A stretch of DNA of 64,000 nt, taken from NCBI GenBank assembly GCA_963665555.2, contig OY762308.1, positions 620,001-684,000 on the forward strand, written 5' to 3'. Source of the stretch: CAXXXW01 sp963665555. GTDB lineage: Bacteria > Pseudomonadota > Alphaproteobacteria > Thalassobaculales > Thalassobaculaceae. This document shows positions 8,404-16,297 of this stretch, piece after piece; position 1 is the stretch's first letter; each line of letters starts with the position of its first letter. A program made the translations under genes and the position numbers. The notes under the pieces were generated by a model. The model made no database searches. It saw only the letters and a list, made by a program, of their open reading frames with translations, and was not told the DNA's origin.

Positions 8404-9677
8404 CTCTCCGCCCGCCAGATTTCGCGGCGCCAGCGCAGGGCGACCAGGGCGCTTCCCGCGAGGCCCGTCGCGCTGTAGGCCGCGACCGTCGCCGGGAAGC
8501 CGAACCGCTCGACCAGCGCGCCGGCCGCCAGCAGGCCCAGCGGCAGCCCGTACACCGCGAGCATCCGCACCCCCATCACCAGCCCCCGGCGGCTCGGCTC
8601 GGCCGTGTTCAGCAGGATCACGACCAGCGCGATCATCGACAGGCTCTGCGCGTAGCCGGTCACCAGCAGGAAGGCCTGGCCGGCCAGCTTGTCCTCCATC
8701 TGGCCGAAGCCGAACAGCGCGAGGTGCATCGCCCAGATGTTGACCAGCATGAACCGGCCGGGCCGCCGCCGCCGGGCCATCGCCGCCATCGCCACCGACC
8801 CCGCCAGCGCGCCCACCGCGTAGGAGGCGACGAGGTGGCTCAGCCCGTTCTCGTCCACCTGGTACACCTCCCGCGCCACGTAGGGCAGGATGCCGTGCGA
8901 GATCGGGAACACCGTCACGTTCACCAGGAAGGCGAGCCACATCGCCGCCAGGATCGCCGGCGTGGTCCACACATAGCCGAGGCCGCGCCGCAGGTCGCCC
9001 CAGGGCGAGGGGGCGTTCCCGCCCGGCCGGGCGCGCCCGGACCGGACCCGCGAGACCCCGAAGGTGAGCGCGAGGCTCGCGGCGTAGAAGGCCGTGACGA
9101 CGGCGTAGGCCGGCGCCATGCCCAGCGTCGAGAACAGCCCCGCCCCGATCAGCGCGCCGGCGATGCGCGCCGAATCCAGCGTCGTCCGCGACAGGCCCAT
9201 CGCGCCGGTCAGCCGCGCCGGCGGCATGGTGTCGCCGATCAGCCCGTTGCGCATCACCAGGTCCGACGGCCGGACCAGCCCGGACAGCGCCGCGATGGCG
9301 AAGACATGGACCGGCGACAGCGCGCCGGACAGCGCCAGCAGCATCGTCGTCGCCGACAGGACGGCGTAGGTCGCCCGCATGGCGCACAGCATGTTGCGCC
9401 GGCCCAGCCGGTCCCCCATCACGCCGAGCATCGGCGCGATCAGCGTGCCGAGGAACTGCAGCGACCCGAACGCCGTGAGCGCGAGGACGGAGTCGGTCTC
9501 GACCAGCACGTACCAGCCGAGGATCAGCGTCTCCATCTCGAACGCCCAGGAGGTCAGCAGGTCGGCCGGCCACTGGAAACGGAAGCTGGACGACCGGAAC
9601 GGCGCCAGCGCGGGAATCCTCGAAAGTCGGGGCAAGGCCAGGGTCCGGGCGGGGAAGGGGCGCGCGCAGTCGAGCAC
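8400..9677 (-). CDS. MFS transporter (exporter-like)
   Basis: A 425-residue multi-pass membrane protein with roughly twelve hydrophobic segments and the loop 2–3 signature GVMGDRLGRRNML, a variant of the MFS motif. A charged, Arg-rich central loop (SRVRSGRARPGGN) separates the two six-helix halves. The layout resembles the MFS_3/enterobactin-exporter-like group, so efflux is more likely than uptake, but no substrate can be inferred. The listed start is a GTG; an internal start some 20–30 residues later is possible because the first 25 residues are not typical MFS sequence. It lies 39 bp after the di-haem cytochrome gene on the same strand. Confidence 0.82.
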   Translation of the reverse strand: MLDCARPFPARTLALPRLSRIPALAPFRSSSFRFQWPADLLTSWAFEMETLILGWYVLVETDSVLALTAFGSLQFLGTLIAPMLGVMGDRLGRRNMLCAMRATYAVLSATTMLLALSGALSPVHVFAIAALSGLVRPSDLVMRNGLIGDTMPPARLTGAMGLSRTTLDSARIAGALIGAGLFSTLGMAPAYAVVTAFYAASLALTFGVSRVRSGRARPGGNAPSPWGDLRRGLGYVWTTPAILAAMWLAFLVNVTVFPISHGILPYVAREVYQVDENGLSHLVASYAVGALAGSVAMAAMARRRRPGRFMLVNIWAMHLALFGFGQMEDKLAGQAFLLVTGYAQSLSMIALVVILLNTAEPSRRGLVMGVRMLAVYGLPLGLLAAGALVERFGFPATVAAYSATGLAGSALVALRWRREIWRAES

Positions 9678-9716
9678 GCCCGCGCCGCGAACGGAAGGGC
9701 CGGCCGGCGCGCCGCC

Positions 9717-10421
9717 CTACCGGAGCGGGAAGTTCGGGCGGTCCGGCCCGTAATGCCGCGCGAGATAGTCGAGGACGGTCGCGCGCGGGCCGCCGGTTAT
9801 CGGCTCCATCTCGTGCTCCTCGACCATCCAGTCGAGCAGTTCGTCCCACTGCGCCCGCGTCATGCCCTGCTGGGCGACCAGCCGCTCCGAGTGGCAGGCG
9901 GCGCAGGCGGCGAAGGTTTCCGACGCGCCCGGCGCCGCGACCAGGACGCCGAAATCCTCCGCCTCCGGCGCCGCGCGAGCCTCCGCCTTCGCCGCCGCTG
10001 GCGGCGCGGGGCCGGCCGGGGCGTCCGCCATGCGGCCCAGGAAGGCGATGACGTCGGCGCGTTCGCGGTCGCGCCGCAGGCCGGGGAAGGCCATGGTCGT
10101 CCCCCTGACGACCGCGCGCGGCTTCGCGAGATAGGCGTCGAGCCGCTCCGGCGTCCAGGTTTCGCCGAACCCCTTCATGGCCGTGGAGTAGCGGAACCCG
10201 TCGCGGGCGGCCGCGGGCGCGCCGACGACGCCCCAGAGGTTCGGCCCGATCCGGTGGCGGCCGCCCTTTTCGGCCGTGTGGCAGGCGGCGCATTTGCGGA
10301 ACGCCTTCTCGCCGCGCGCCGGATCGCCGGCGGCGAGCGGAGCCCCCGTGTCCGCCGCCGCCGCGAACGGCGCGAGGGCGGCGGCCAGCGCCGCGGCCGC
10401 CGCCCGGACGGCCCGCCGCAC
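9717..10421 (-). CDS. Periplasmic di-haem cytochrome c, electron acceptor of sulfite dehydrogenase
   Basis: A 234-residue exported protein: a cleavable signal peptide (residues about 1–23) and two haem-binding motifs. The first domain resembles class I cytochrome c, with CAACH at residues 44–48, GPNLWGVVG and a TTMAFPG methionine ligand. An Ala/Pro linker leads to a second domain with CAACHSERLVAQQGMT and WDELLDWMVEEHEM, the type found with SorA/SoxC-like sulfite dehydrogenases. It starts 27 bp after the molybdoenzyme gene, so it probably takes the electrons from sulfite oxidation. The two-domain fusion in one chain is the notable point; many SorB proteins carry one haem. Confidence 0.85.
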   Translation of the reverse strand: MRRAVRAAAAALAAALAPFAAAADTGAPLAAGDPARGEKAFRKCAACHTAEKGGRHRIGPNLWGVVGAPAAARDGFRYSTAMKGFGETWTPERLDAYLAKPRAVVRGTTMAFPGLRRDRERADVIAFLGRMADAPAGPAPPAAAKAEARAAPEAEDFGVLVAAPGASETFAACAACHSERLVAQQGMTRAQWDELLDWMVEEHEMEPITGGPRATVLDYLARHYGPDRPNFPLR

Positions 10422-10448
10422 CGCCGCCCCCGCCGCCTCCGCCCGGCC

Positions 10449-11744
10449 TCAGGCCACGCGCAGCGCGACCCGGTGCATGGTGTTGTTGAGATAGCCCTTC
10501 GGGTTCCAGTCGATGGCGAAGGGCTGCATCCCGCCGGCGTCGTCGGTGGCGCGCGCCCACACCTCGTAGTAGCCGGCCTGGGGGAAGGAGACCGTCCGCC
10601 GCCAGTTCTGCCACGCGCCCGGATCGACCGGCGCGTCCAGTTCGGCCGCCATCCAGCTGGCGCCGAAATCGATCGACAGATCGACCGCCGCGACGGTCCG
10701 GTCGCCGGACCAGGCGTGGCCGCGCACCTCGACCTCGCGCCCGGCGCCGGAATCGTTCGCCGGCGAGGTGACCAGCGATTTCACCGGCATCCGCTCGATG
10801 ATCTCGAAATCCTCCGTCGGCACCTTGTCGCCCGGCGCGACCTTGTAGCGCGGCACGCGGTAGGCCTTGCCGGTCATCTTCGGGCCGTCGTGCACCCGGT
10901 CGCGGATTTCGATCCGGGTCAGCCATTTCTGCGAGCACGAGCCGGGCCAGCCCGGCACGACCAGGCGCAGCGGCGCGCCGTTCTGCTTGTGGAGCGGGCC
11001 GCCGTTCATCTCGAAGGCGACCAGCACATTGTCCGTCGTCGCCTTGGCGATCGGCACGCCGCGCGAGATCGCCAGCTTGCCGGGCTTGCCGGAGAGGTGC
11101 GCGTCGGCCCCGTAATGCGCGGTGTAGACGGCGCCCGCCTTCACGCCCGCCGCGCGGAGCACATCGGCCAGCCGCACGCCGGTCCACCGCGAGCACGCGA
11201 CCGCGCCGACGGTCCACTGGTTGCCCCGGGCCGGCGGGTCGAAGAAGGCCCGGCCGTTGCCGCCGCACTCGATCGTGAGCGCCATCGTCACGACCTCGAA
11301 ATTCGCGCGCAGCTCGGCGATGGTCATGGTCGCGGGGTTCTCGACCAGCCCGTCCACCGTCAGCGTCCAGCTCCCGGCGTCGATGTCCTCCGGCGGCAGG
11401 CCGTTGTTGCGGACGAAGTGCCGGGCCGTCGGCGTGATCGCGTCGTCGAGCAGGTGCGCCGGCGTCTCGGCGTTGATCGGCCGGTCGTTCAGCAGCGTGA
11501 GGCCGTCCTTGCCCACCAGGACGTCCTCGGCGGCGAAGGCGGCCGGAACCAGCCCGCGCGGCATGTTGGCGTGGAAGGGGATCGCCATGCCGACCAGCCC
11601 GCCGGTCGCGGCCAGCCCGGCCCCGGCGAAAAAGCCGCGCCGGCTCATGCCCGGCTCGCGGCGGAAGAACTGTCGCGCCGCCTCCTCGGGCCGTTCGGCG
11701 AAGAAGGCGTGCAGGCCCCTCGGCCCATTCGTGTCCCTCGACAT
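10449..11744 (-). CDS. Sulfite dehydrogenase, molybdenum subunit (SorA/SoxC-like), Tat-exported
   Basis: A 431-residue sulfite-oxidase-family enzyme. A twin-arginine signal (MSRRGFF, Arg35–Arg36) sends it folded to the periplasm. The oxidoreductase molybdopterin domain contains the Mo-ligand cysteine in TIECGGNGRAFF (Cys160), with QWTVGAVACSRWTGVRLADVL following; WPGSCSQKWLTRIEI and GKAYRVPRY are typical of SorA/SoxC. The C-terminal Ig-like dimerisation domain begins near residue 300 and includes GHAWSGDRTVAAVDLSIDFG. The ATG at 11744 has a good ribosome site (GGGAGGAG). It oxidises sulfite to sulfate, passing electrons to the cytochrome encoded next. Confidence 0.88.
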   Translation of the reverse strand: MSRDTNGPRGLHAFFAERPEEAARQFFRREPGMSRRGFFAGAGLAATGGLVGMAIPFHANMPRGLVPAAFAAEDVLVGKDGLTLLNDRPINAETPAHLLDDAITPTARHFVRNNGLPPEDIDAGSWTLTVDGLVENPATMTIAELRANFEVVTMALTIECGGNGRAFFDPPARGNQWTVGAVACSRWTGVRLADVLRAAGVKAGAVYTAHYGADAHLSGKPGKLAISRGVPIAKATTDNVLVAFEMNGGPLHKQNGAPLRLVVPGWPGSCSQKWLTRIEIRDRVHDGPKMTGKAYRVPRYKVAPGDKVPTEDFEIIERMPVKSLVTSPANDSGAGREVEVRGHAWSGDRTVAAVDLSIDFGASWMAAELDAPVDPGAWQNWRRTVSFPQAGYYEVWARATDDAGGMQPFAIDWNPKGYLNNTMHRVALRVA

Positions 11745-11859
11745 CTTCTCCTCCCGTCCGTTCGTTTCGGCGCCGGCGCGCGGGCGCCGGGCCATTGCCG
11801 AGTTTACCCCCGGAACGGCGGCGCGCTACACTCCCGGTCCCGACAAGGAGGACAACGCC

Positions 11860-12240
11860 ATGGCCCGCCGGCTCACCATCGAACTGCTCGACGAAATCCA
11901 GGACGGCTTCAACCGCCACGACGTGGACGCGATCGTGTCGCATTTCGCGGAGGACGGCGTTTGGCTGATGGCGCGCGGGCCGGACGCGCCGGAGGGACGG
12001 CGCTGTGTCGGCAAGGCGGAGATCGGCGAGACGCTGCGCGCCCGCTACGCCGTCATCCCCGACATGCGCTGGGACGACATGCGCCACTGGATTTTCGACG
12101 AAACCAAGGCGCTGTCCGAATGGACGGTGCGCGGCTCGCCCGAGGGCGGGGAGCCGTTCGCCTGGCTCGGCTGCGACCTCTGGACCTTCCGCGACGGGTA
12201 CGTGACGCGCAAGGACACCTACTGGAAATTCATCGACTGA
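11860..12240 (+). CDS. NTF2-like/SnoaL-fold protein
   Basis: A 126-residue protein of the nuclear-transport-factor-2-like superfamily: an N-terminal helix with FNRHDVDAIVSHFAEDGVW, a middle GKAEIGETLRARY segment and C-terminal strands ending WTFRDGYVTRKDTYWKF. Such folds are small binding or isomerase/cyclase proteins; the function here is unknown. The start is supported by AAGGAGG eight bases upstream. It is divergent from the sulfite dehydrogenase gene, with about 115 bp between, so a link to sulfite or sulfonate metabolism is possible but not shown. Confidence 0.8.
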   Translation: MARRLTIELLDEIQDGFNRHDVDAIVSHFAEDGVWLMARGPDAPEGRRCVGKAEIGETLRARYAVIPDMRWDDMRHWIFDETKALSEWTVRGSPEGGEPFAWLGCDLWTFRDGYVTRKDTYWKFID

Positions 12241-12271
12241 CCCCGCCCCGCGGAAGTCGGGCGTTCGGGGG

Positions 12272-12305
12272 TTGACAGTGCAGTTTTCGCACTCCAAGCT
12301 CTAAT
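12272..12305 (+). promoter_or_regulatory. Promoter with palindromic operator before the DUF4160 gene
   Basis: A consensus −35 box TTGACA (12272–12277) overlaps an inverted repeat AGTGC–N7–GCACT (12277–12293). No strong −10 is present at 17 bp; TCTAAT at 12300–12305 lies 22 bp downstream, close to the ATG at 12308, so the mRNA would be almost leaderless. An operator overlapping the −35 box just ahead of a toxin-antitoxin-like pair suggests autoregulation by the downstream HTH protein (inference). Confidence 0.45.
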
Positions 12306-12307
12306 CC

Positions 12308-12547
12308 ATGCCGAGCGTCCACAGGTCCGCGGGCTGGAAGGCGCAGATCTTCGCCGACGACCATCGGCCGCCGCATGTCCACATCGTGTCGGCCGGCCGC
12401 GAGATCGTCGTGGACATCCGCGCCGGCGACCTTCTCCGTGGAAGCCCGACGGACGCGAGGAGCCTTGCCGACGGACGCCGGTGGGCGGAGGGGAACCGGG
12501 ATTTCCTGCTTTCCGAGTGGGAACGGATCGTGGAGAGGGAGCGGTGA
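12308..12547 (+). CDS. DUF4160-domain protein (putative toxin-antitoxin component)
   Basis: A 79-residue protein with the DUF4160 hallmark: an N-terminal strand, then FADDHRPPHVHI (the D/E-H-x-P-P-H-x-H pattern), a short IVVDIRAGDLL strand and a C-terminal helix NRDFLLSEWERI. DUF4160 genes commonly precede DUF2442 genes and such pairs have been predicted as toxin-antitoxin-like systems; the biochemical activity is not established to my knowledge. The ATG follows a consensus −35 box and a palindrome. One base separates its stop from the next ATG, so the two proteins should be co-translated. Confidence 0.8.
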   Translation: MPSVHRSAGWKAQIFADDHRPPHVHIVSAGREIVVDIRAGDLLRGSPTDARSLADGRRWAEGNRDFLLSEWERIVERER

Positions 12548-12548
12548 A

Positions 12549-13076
12549 ATGGGAGACCTTGCCAGGGCTGCCGGCGCGATTCCCCGCGTCCGCGCGGTCG
12601 AGTACGCGGGGCCGGAATACATGGTCTCCGTGGTCTGGGACGACGGCCGCGAGGAGGAGATCGACCTCGCGCCGCTCGTGTTCCGATACCGGATACTCCG
12701 TCCGCTGCGGCGCCTGGAGCGGTTCGCCGGGGTCGGGGTCGCGGAATACGGCTACGGCCTCGCATGGCCGCCCGACGACGATCTGGAGATCGGGCCGGAG
12801 CAACTGGCGGAACTGGCGGCGGCCCAGAGGGCGCCGGAACTCCGCCCGAGCTATTTCCGGGCCTGGATGGCGGGCGAGGGCCTTACGCAAGAGGCGGCCG
12901 CCCGCCTTCTGCACTGCTCGAAACGCACGATCGCGGACTACGCCGTCGGCAAGGCCCCGATCGGCTTCGCGGCCAGCGTGACGATCGGCGTGCGTTCGGG
13001 CCGCGCGCCCGACCTGGCGGCGCCCGAGGCGGACGCGCGCGAAATCCGGGCGATGGAGCGGCGCCTCGCCCGTTAG
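12549..13076 (+). CDS. DUF2442 protein fused to a C-terminal helix-turn-helix
   Basis: A 175-residue protein. Residues about 12–90 form a DUF2442 domain (VRAVEYAGPEYMVSVVWDDG, IDLAPLV and WPPDDDLEI are typical). Residues about 105–150 are a Cro/XRE-like helix-turn-helix (GEGLTQEAAARLLHCSKRTI). DUF2442 alone is usually 70–90 residues, so this is an extended form carrying its own DNA-binding module, consistent with an antitoxin that represses the palindromic promoter upstream. The stop is 25 bp from the stop of the convergent TumA-like gene. Confidence 0.78.
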   Translation: MGDLARAAGAIPRVRAVEYAGPEYMVSVVWDDGREEEIDLAPLVFRYRILRPLRRLERFAGVGVAEYGYGLAWPPDDDLEIGPEQLAELAAAQRAPELRPSYFRAWMAGEGLTQEAAARLLHCSKRTIADYAVGKAPIGFAASVTIGVRSGRAPDLAAPEADAREIRAMERRLAR

Positions 13077-13101
13077 CGCGGCGCGTTTTTCCCGGAAGGA
13101 C

Positions 13102-13503
13102 CTATCGGAAGTCCGCCGGGCGAGCGCCTTCGTCCGGACACGGCTCGCGCGGCGGCGCCCAGAGTTCGACACGGGAATAGAGGGCGCGCGGCGCGCGACG
13201 GCCGCCCTTTCCCTCCTCGAACCCGATCAGGCCGTGGCGTTCGAGCGTCGCCAGCGCGCGGGACAGGCCGGACCTCGCGCGCCCGGTCGTCCTGGACAAT
13301 TCGGAGACCGACGCCGGCTCGGTTTCCGCGATCTCCGCCAGAAGCGCCCGGTTTGCGGGCGAGAGCGCCCGCTCGAAACCCTTTCGCGAGGAAAACCAGA
13401 GCTTCGGCTCGTTCGGCTCCGGCACGCACGCGCCGCCCACGATGTCGAAACACCGCCGTTTGAAGTCCTCGAGGGGCATGATTCCGACCCGCGCCGTTTT
13501 CAT
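13102..13503 (-). CDS. Winged-helix antitoxin/regulator of a TumE-type module
   Basis: A 133-residue protein of the HVO_A0114-like DNA-binding family: MPLEDFKRRCFDI near the N-terminus, then KLWFSSRKGFERALSPANRALLAEIAETEPASVSELSRTTG, and a winged helix with SGLSRALATLERHGLIGFEEGKG. These regulators pair with TumE-family (DUF6516) toxins as the antitoxin. Its ATG overlaps the stop of the upstream toxin-like gene (ATGA), giving the toxin-first order. The alternative is a plain transcriptional regulator, but the partner makes the antitoxin role more likely. Confidence 0.75.
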   Translation of the reverse strand: MKTARVGIMPLEDFKRRCFDIVGGACVPEPNEPKLWFSSRKGFERALSPANRALLAEIAETEPASVSELSRTTGRARSGLSRALATLERHGLIGFEEGKGGRRAPRALYSRVELWAPPREPCPDEGARPADFR

Positions 13504-13871
13504 GGCCAGCCCCCTTTCTCCCTCAGCACGCTTTCGACCAGGGCCCAGAAGTCGGCGTGCAGAGTGTAAGCGTCCGTATACGTGTACGGCCGGCTGCTGT
13601 CGAGGCGGTGGAGATGGTCGAAGGCCCGCCGCCCTCCGCCGCCGGGGCCGCGCCGCTCGCGCACGGCATGGGCGTTGTCCAGCCCGGCGAGCCGTTCGCC
13701 GTCCTTCCCGTGGAGGGTAAGGCTGTAGTTCAGTCCGTGCGGCCGGTTCCGGTTCGGCGGAACCTCCTTGACCACGAACCGGACCGTGAACCCGCCCCCG
13801 GCGTCGATGCCCATGACCGCGCCGTCGAGCAAAAGCAGTTCCTCCCGTCCGGGATCGCGTTCCCAACCCAT
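13500..13871 (-). CDS. TumE-family (DUF6516) putative toxin
   Basis: A 123-residue protein matching the TumE/DUF6516 pattern: LLLLDGAVMGIDAGGGFTVRFVVKEVPP, then RPHGLNYSLTLHGKDGERLAGLDNAHAV, FDHLHR and a C-terminal DAYTLHADFWALVESVL. Family members are annotated as toxin-antitoxin TumE proteins encoded immediately before an HTH partner, exactly the arrangement here with a four-base overlap. No nuclease motif can be stated with certainty. The pair is convergent with the DUF4160/DUF2442 pair, placing two modules in 1.6 kb. Confidence 0.75.
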   Translation of the reverse strand: MGWERDPGREELLLLDGAVMGIDAGGGFTVRFVVKEVPPNRNRPHGLNYSLTLHGKDGERLAGLDNAHAVRERRGPGGGGRRAFDHLHRLDSSRPYTYTDAYTLHADFWALVESVLREKGGWP

Positions 13872-14004
13872 GCGGAAAGGCTGGCGCCGCGCGGCGGCAA
13901 AAGCAACGGGTACGCCGCGCCGCCCCCGCCCCCCGCGTTGACTCGGCGGGCGCGGGGCCTATGATCGCGCGCTCGCCGGGGCGGGCGGATGGGCGCGGGG
14001 CGCG

Positions 14005-15147
14005 ATGGACTTTCGGCTTACCGAGGAGCAGGCCGCGATCCGCGACATGGCGCGGGGCTTCGCCGCCGACAGCTTCGCCCCCAACGCCGCGCGCTGGGAC
14101 GCCGAGGAGGTCTTCCCGGCCGGGGAATTGCGCGCGGCCGCCGCCCTCGGCCTCGCCGCGATCTGTGTGCGCGAGGACATGGGCGGCTCCGGCCTCGGCC
14201 GGGTCGAGGCGGCCATCGTCTTCGAGGAGCTCGCCGCCGCCTGCCCCTCCACCGCCGCCTACCTCTCGATCCACAACATGGTCGCCTGGATGGTGGACCG
14301 CTTCGGGAGCGAGGAGGTCCGCCGCCGCTTCCTGCCGCGGCTGGCCTCGATGGAGGCGATGGCGAGCTACTGCCTGACCGAGCCGGGGGCCGGCTCCGAC
14401 GCCGCCTCGCTCAGGACCAGGGCGGAATGGGACGGCAACGACACGCTCGTGCTGAACGGCGCCAAGGCGTTCATCTCCGGCGGGCCGACCAGCGATGTGT
14501 ACGCCGTCATGTGCCGCACCGGGGCGGAGGGGCCGCGCGGGATTTCCTGCGTCCTGGTCGAGCGCGACGCGCCCGGCCTCTCCTTCGGGGCCAACGAGCG
14601 CAAGCTCGGCTGGAACAGCCAGCACACCGCCATGGTGCATTTCGACGATTGCCGGGTGCCGGCCGAAAACACGGTCGGCGCGGCGGGCGAGGGGTTCGGG
14701 ATCGCCATGGCCGGCCTCGACGGCGGCCGGATCAATATCGGGGCCTGCTCGGTCGGCGGGGCGCGGGCGGCGCTGGAGGCGGCGATGGCCCACGCCGGCG
14801 CGCGCCAACAGTTCGGCCGGCCGATCGGCGAGTTCCAGGCCATCCAGTTCAAGCTCGCCGACATGGCGACCGAACTCGACGCCGCCCGCCTGATGGTCCA
14901 CCGCGCCGCCGACAGCCTCGACCGGGGCGACCCGAAAGCCACCATGCATTGCGCCATGGCCAAGCGGCTGGCGACCGACCTCGGCTCGCGCGTCTGCGAC
15001 GAAGCGCTGCAGATCCACGGCGGCTACGGCTACCTGAAGGACTTTCCGCTGGAGCGCCTGGTCCGCGACCTGCGCGTCCACCGCATCCTCGAAGGCACCA
15101 ACGAGATCATGCGCGTCATCGTCGCGCGGGAACTGGCGCGCGGCTGA
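14005..15147 (+). CDS. Isobutyryl-CoA dehydrogenase (acyl-CoA dehydrogenase family)
   Basis: A 380-residue flavoprotein with the full acyl-CoA dehydrogenase layout: an N-terminal helical domain (MDFRLTEEQAAIRDMARGFA), the FAD/substrate strand CLTEPGAGSDAASL, the second signature RQQFGRPIGEFQAIQFKLADM, and the C-terminal LQIHGGYGYLKDFPLERLVRDLRVHRILEGTNEIMR carrying the likely catalytic glutamate. The neighbours decide the substrate: the next two genes encode 3-hydroxyisobutyryl-CoA hydrolase and 3-hydroxyisobutyrate dehydrogenase, so this is the step converting isobutyryl-CoA to methacrylyl-CoA in valine breakdown. It begins a long co-directional run reaching dnaE. Confidence 0.9.
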   Translation: MDFRLTEEQAAIRDMARGFAADSFAPNAARWDAEEVFPAGELRAAAALGLAAICVREDMGGSGLGRVEAAIVFEELAAACPSTAAYLSIHNMVAWMVDRFGSEEVRRRFLPRLASMEAMASYCLTEPGAGSDAASLRTRAEWDGNDTLVLNGAKAFISGGPTSDVYAVMCRTGAEGPRGISCVLVERDAPGLSFGANERKLGWNSQHTAMVHFDDCRVPAENTVGAAGEGFGIAMAGLDGGRINIGACSVGGARAALEAAMAHAGARQQFGRPIGEFQAIQFKLADMATELDAARLMVHRAADSLDRGDPKATMHCAMAKRLATDLGSRVCDEALQIHGGYGYLKDFPLERLVRDLRVHRILEGTNEIMRVIVARELARG

Positions 15148-15183
15148 GCGCGGCGCGCGGGCACGCGCGGGAGAGGGCGAGGC

Positions 15184-16263
15184 ATGGGATCGGAAGTCCT
15201 GTTCGAGGCCCGCGACGGGATCGGCGGGATCGTGCTCAACCGGCCGGCGACGCTGAACGCGCTGACCTTCGGCATGATCCTGGAGTTGCGCCGGCAAGTG
15301 GACGAATGGCTGGCCGACGACGCGGTGCGCGCCATCCTGGTCGAGGGCGCGGGCGACCGGGCGTTCTGCGCCGGCGGCGACGTGCGCGCGATCCGCGAGG
15401 CGATCCGCGCGCACAAGGGCGAGGGGACGCCGGAACTGGTGCGGACCTTCTTTTACGAGGAGTACATCCTGAACCACCGCATCCACGCCAGCCCGAAACC
15501 CTGGATCGCGCTGATCGACCGCGTGTGCATGGGCGGCGGGGTCGGGCTGTCGGTGCACGGGCGGTTCCGGGTGGCGACCGAGCGCACCCGCTTCGGGATG
15601 CCGGAGACGGCGATCGGCCTGTTCCCCGATGTCGGCGGGGCCTGGTTCCTGCCCCGGCTGCCGGGCGAGACCGGGACCTACCTCGCGCTGACGGGCGCGC
15701 CGGCGGGCGCGGCGGACTGCCTCGCGCTCGGCATCGCCACCCATCTCGTTCCCTCGGCGCGGCTGGCGGAGCTGGATGCGGCGCTGCGCGCGGCCGACCT
15801 TTCGGGCGACGCGAACGCGGCCGTCGCGGCGGTGCTGGACGGTTTCGCGGCGCCCGCGCCGGCGGAGGGGGCGCGCGTGGCGGCGGCGCGGCCCGAAATC
15901 GACCGGATGTTCTCCGCCGGCACGATGGAGGAGATCGTCGCCCGGCTCGAGGCCGAGGGCACGGATTTCGCCGCCGAAACCCTCGCGGCGCTGGCGACGA
16001 AATCGCCGACCAGCCTTAAGGTCACGCTGGAGCAGGTCCGCCGGGGCGGCCGGGCCGCGACCTTCGCCGAGGCGATGGCGATGGAGTACCGCATGTCGCA
16101 GCATTTCGCGCTCGGCCACGACTTCCCGGAGGGCGTGCGCGCGCTGCTGGTGGACAAGGACCGGGCGCCGCGCTGGCGCCCCGCGCGCCTCGAAGAGGTT
16201 TCCGACGCGGCGGTCGCGGGTTATTTTGAACCCGTGCCGTGGCGCGAACTCGTTATCGAATAG
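15184..16263 (+). CDS. 3-hydroxyisobutyryl-CoA hydrolase (enoyl-CoA hydratase superfamily)
   Basis: A 359-residue crotonase-fold enzyme, longer than a plain enoyl-CoA hydratase and with the hydrolase subgroup's features: NRPATLNALTFGMI, GAGDRAFCAGGDVRAI (oxyanion loop), MGGGVGLSVHGRFRVATERTRFGMPETAIGLFPDVGGAWFLPRL, and a C-terminal extension with SPTSLKVTLEQ and MSQHFALGHDFPEGVRALLVDKD. It releases CoA from 3-hydroxyisobutyryl-CoA in valine catabolism. The start is 36 bp after the dehydrogenase; the methacrylyl-CoA hydratase step has no dedicated gene here and may be done elsewhere. Confidence 0.9.
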   Translation: MGSEVLFEARDGIGGIVLNRPATLNALTFGMILELRRQVDEWLADDAVRAILVEGAGDRAFCAGGDVRAIREAIRAHKGEGTPELVRTFFYEEYILNHRIHASPKPWIALIDRVCMGGGVGLSVHGRFRVATERTRFGMPETAIGLFPDVGGAWFLPRLPGETGTYLALTGAPAGAADCLALGIATHLVPSARLAELDAALRAADLSGDANAAVAAVLDGFAAPAPAEGARVAAARPEIDRMFSAGTMEEIVARLEAEGTDFAAETLAALATKSPTSLKVTLEQVRRGGRAATFAEAMAMEYRMSQHFALGHDFPEGVRALLVDKDRAPRWRPARLEEVSDAAVAGYFEPVPWRELVIE

Positions 16264-16297
16264 GCGCGGCGGACGGGAAACGACGGGGAGGAGCGGC

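Noticed and set aside
12230..13172. Long antisense reading frames over the DUF4160/DUF2442 region
   Set aside because: They are Arg/Pro/Gly-rich with no motifs, typical of shadows in GC-rich DNA; the plus-strand frames match known domains.
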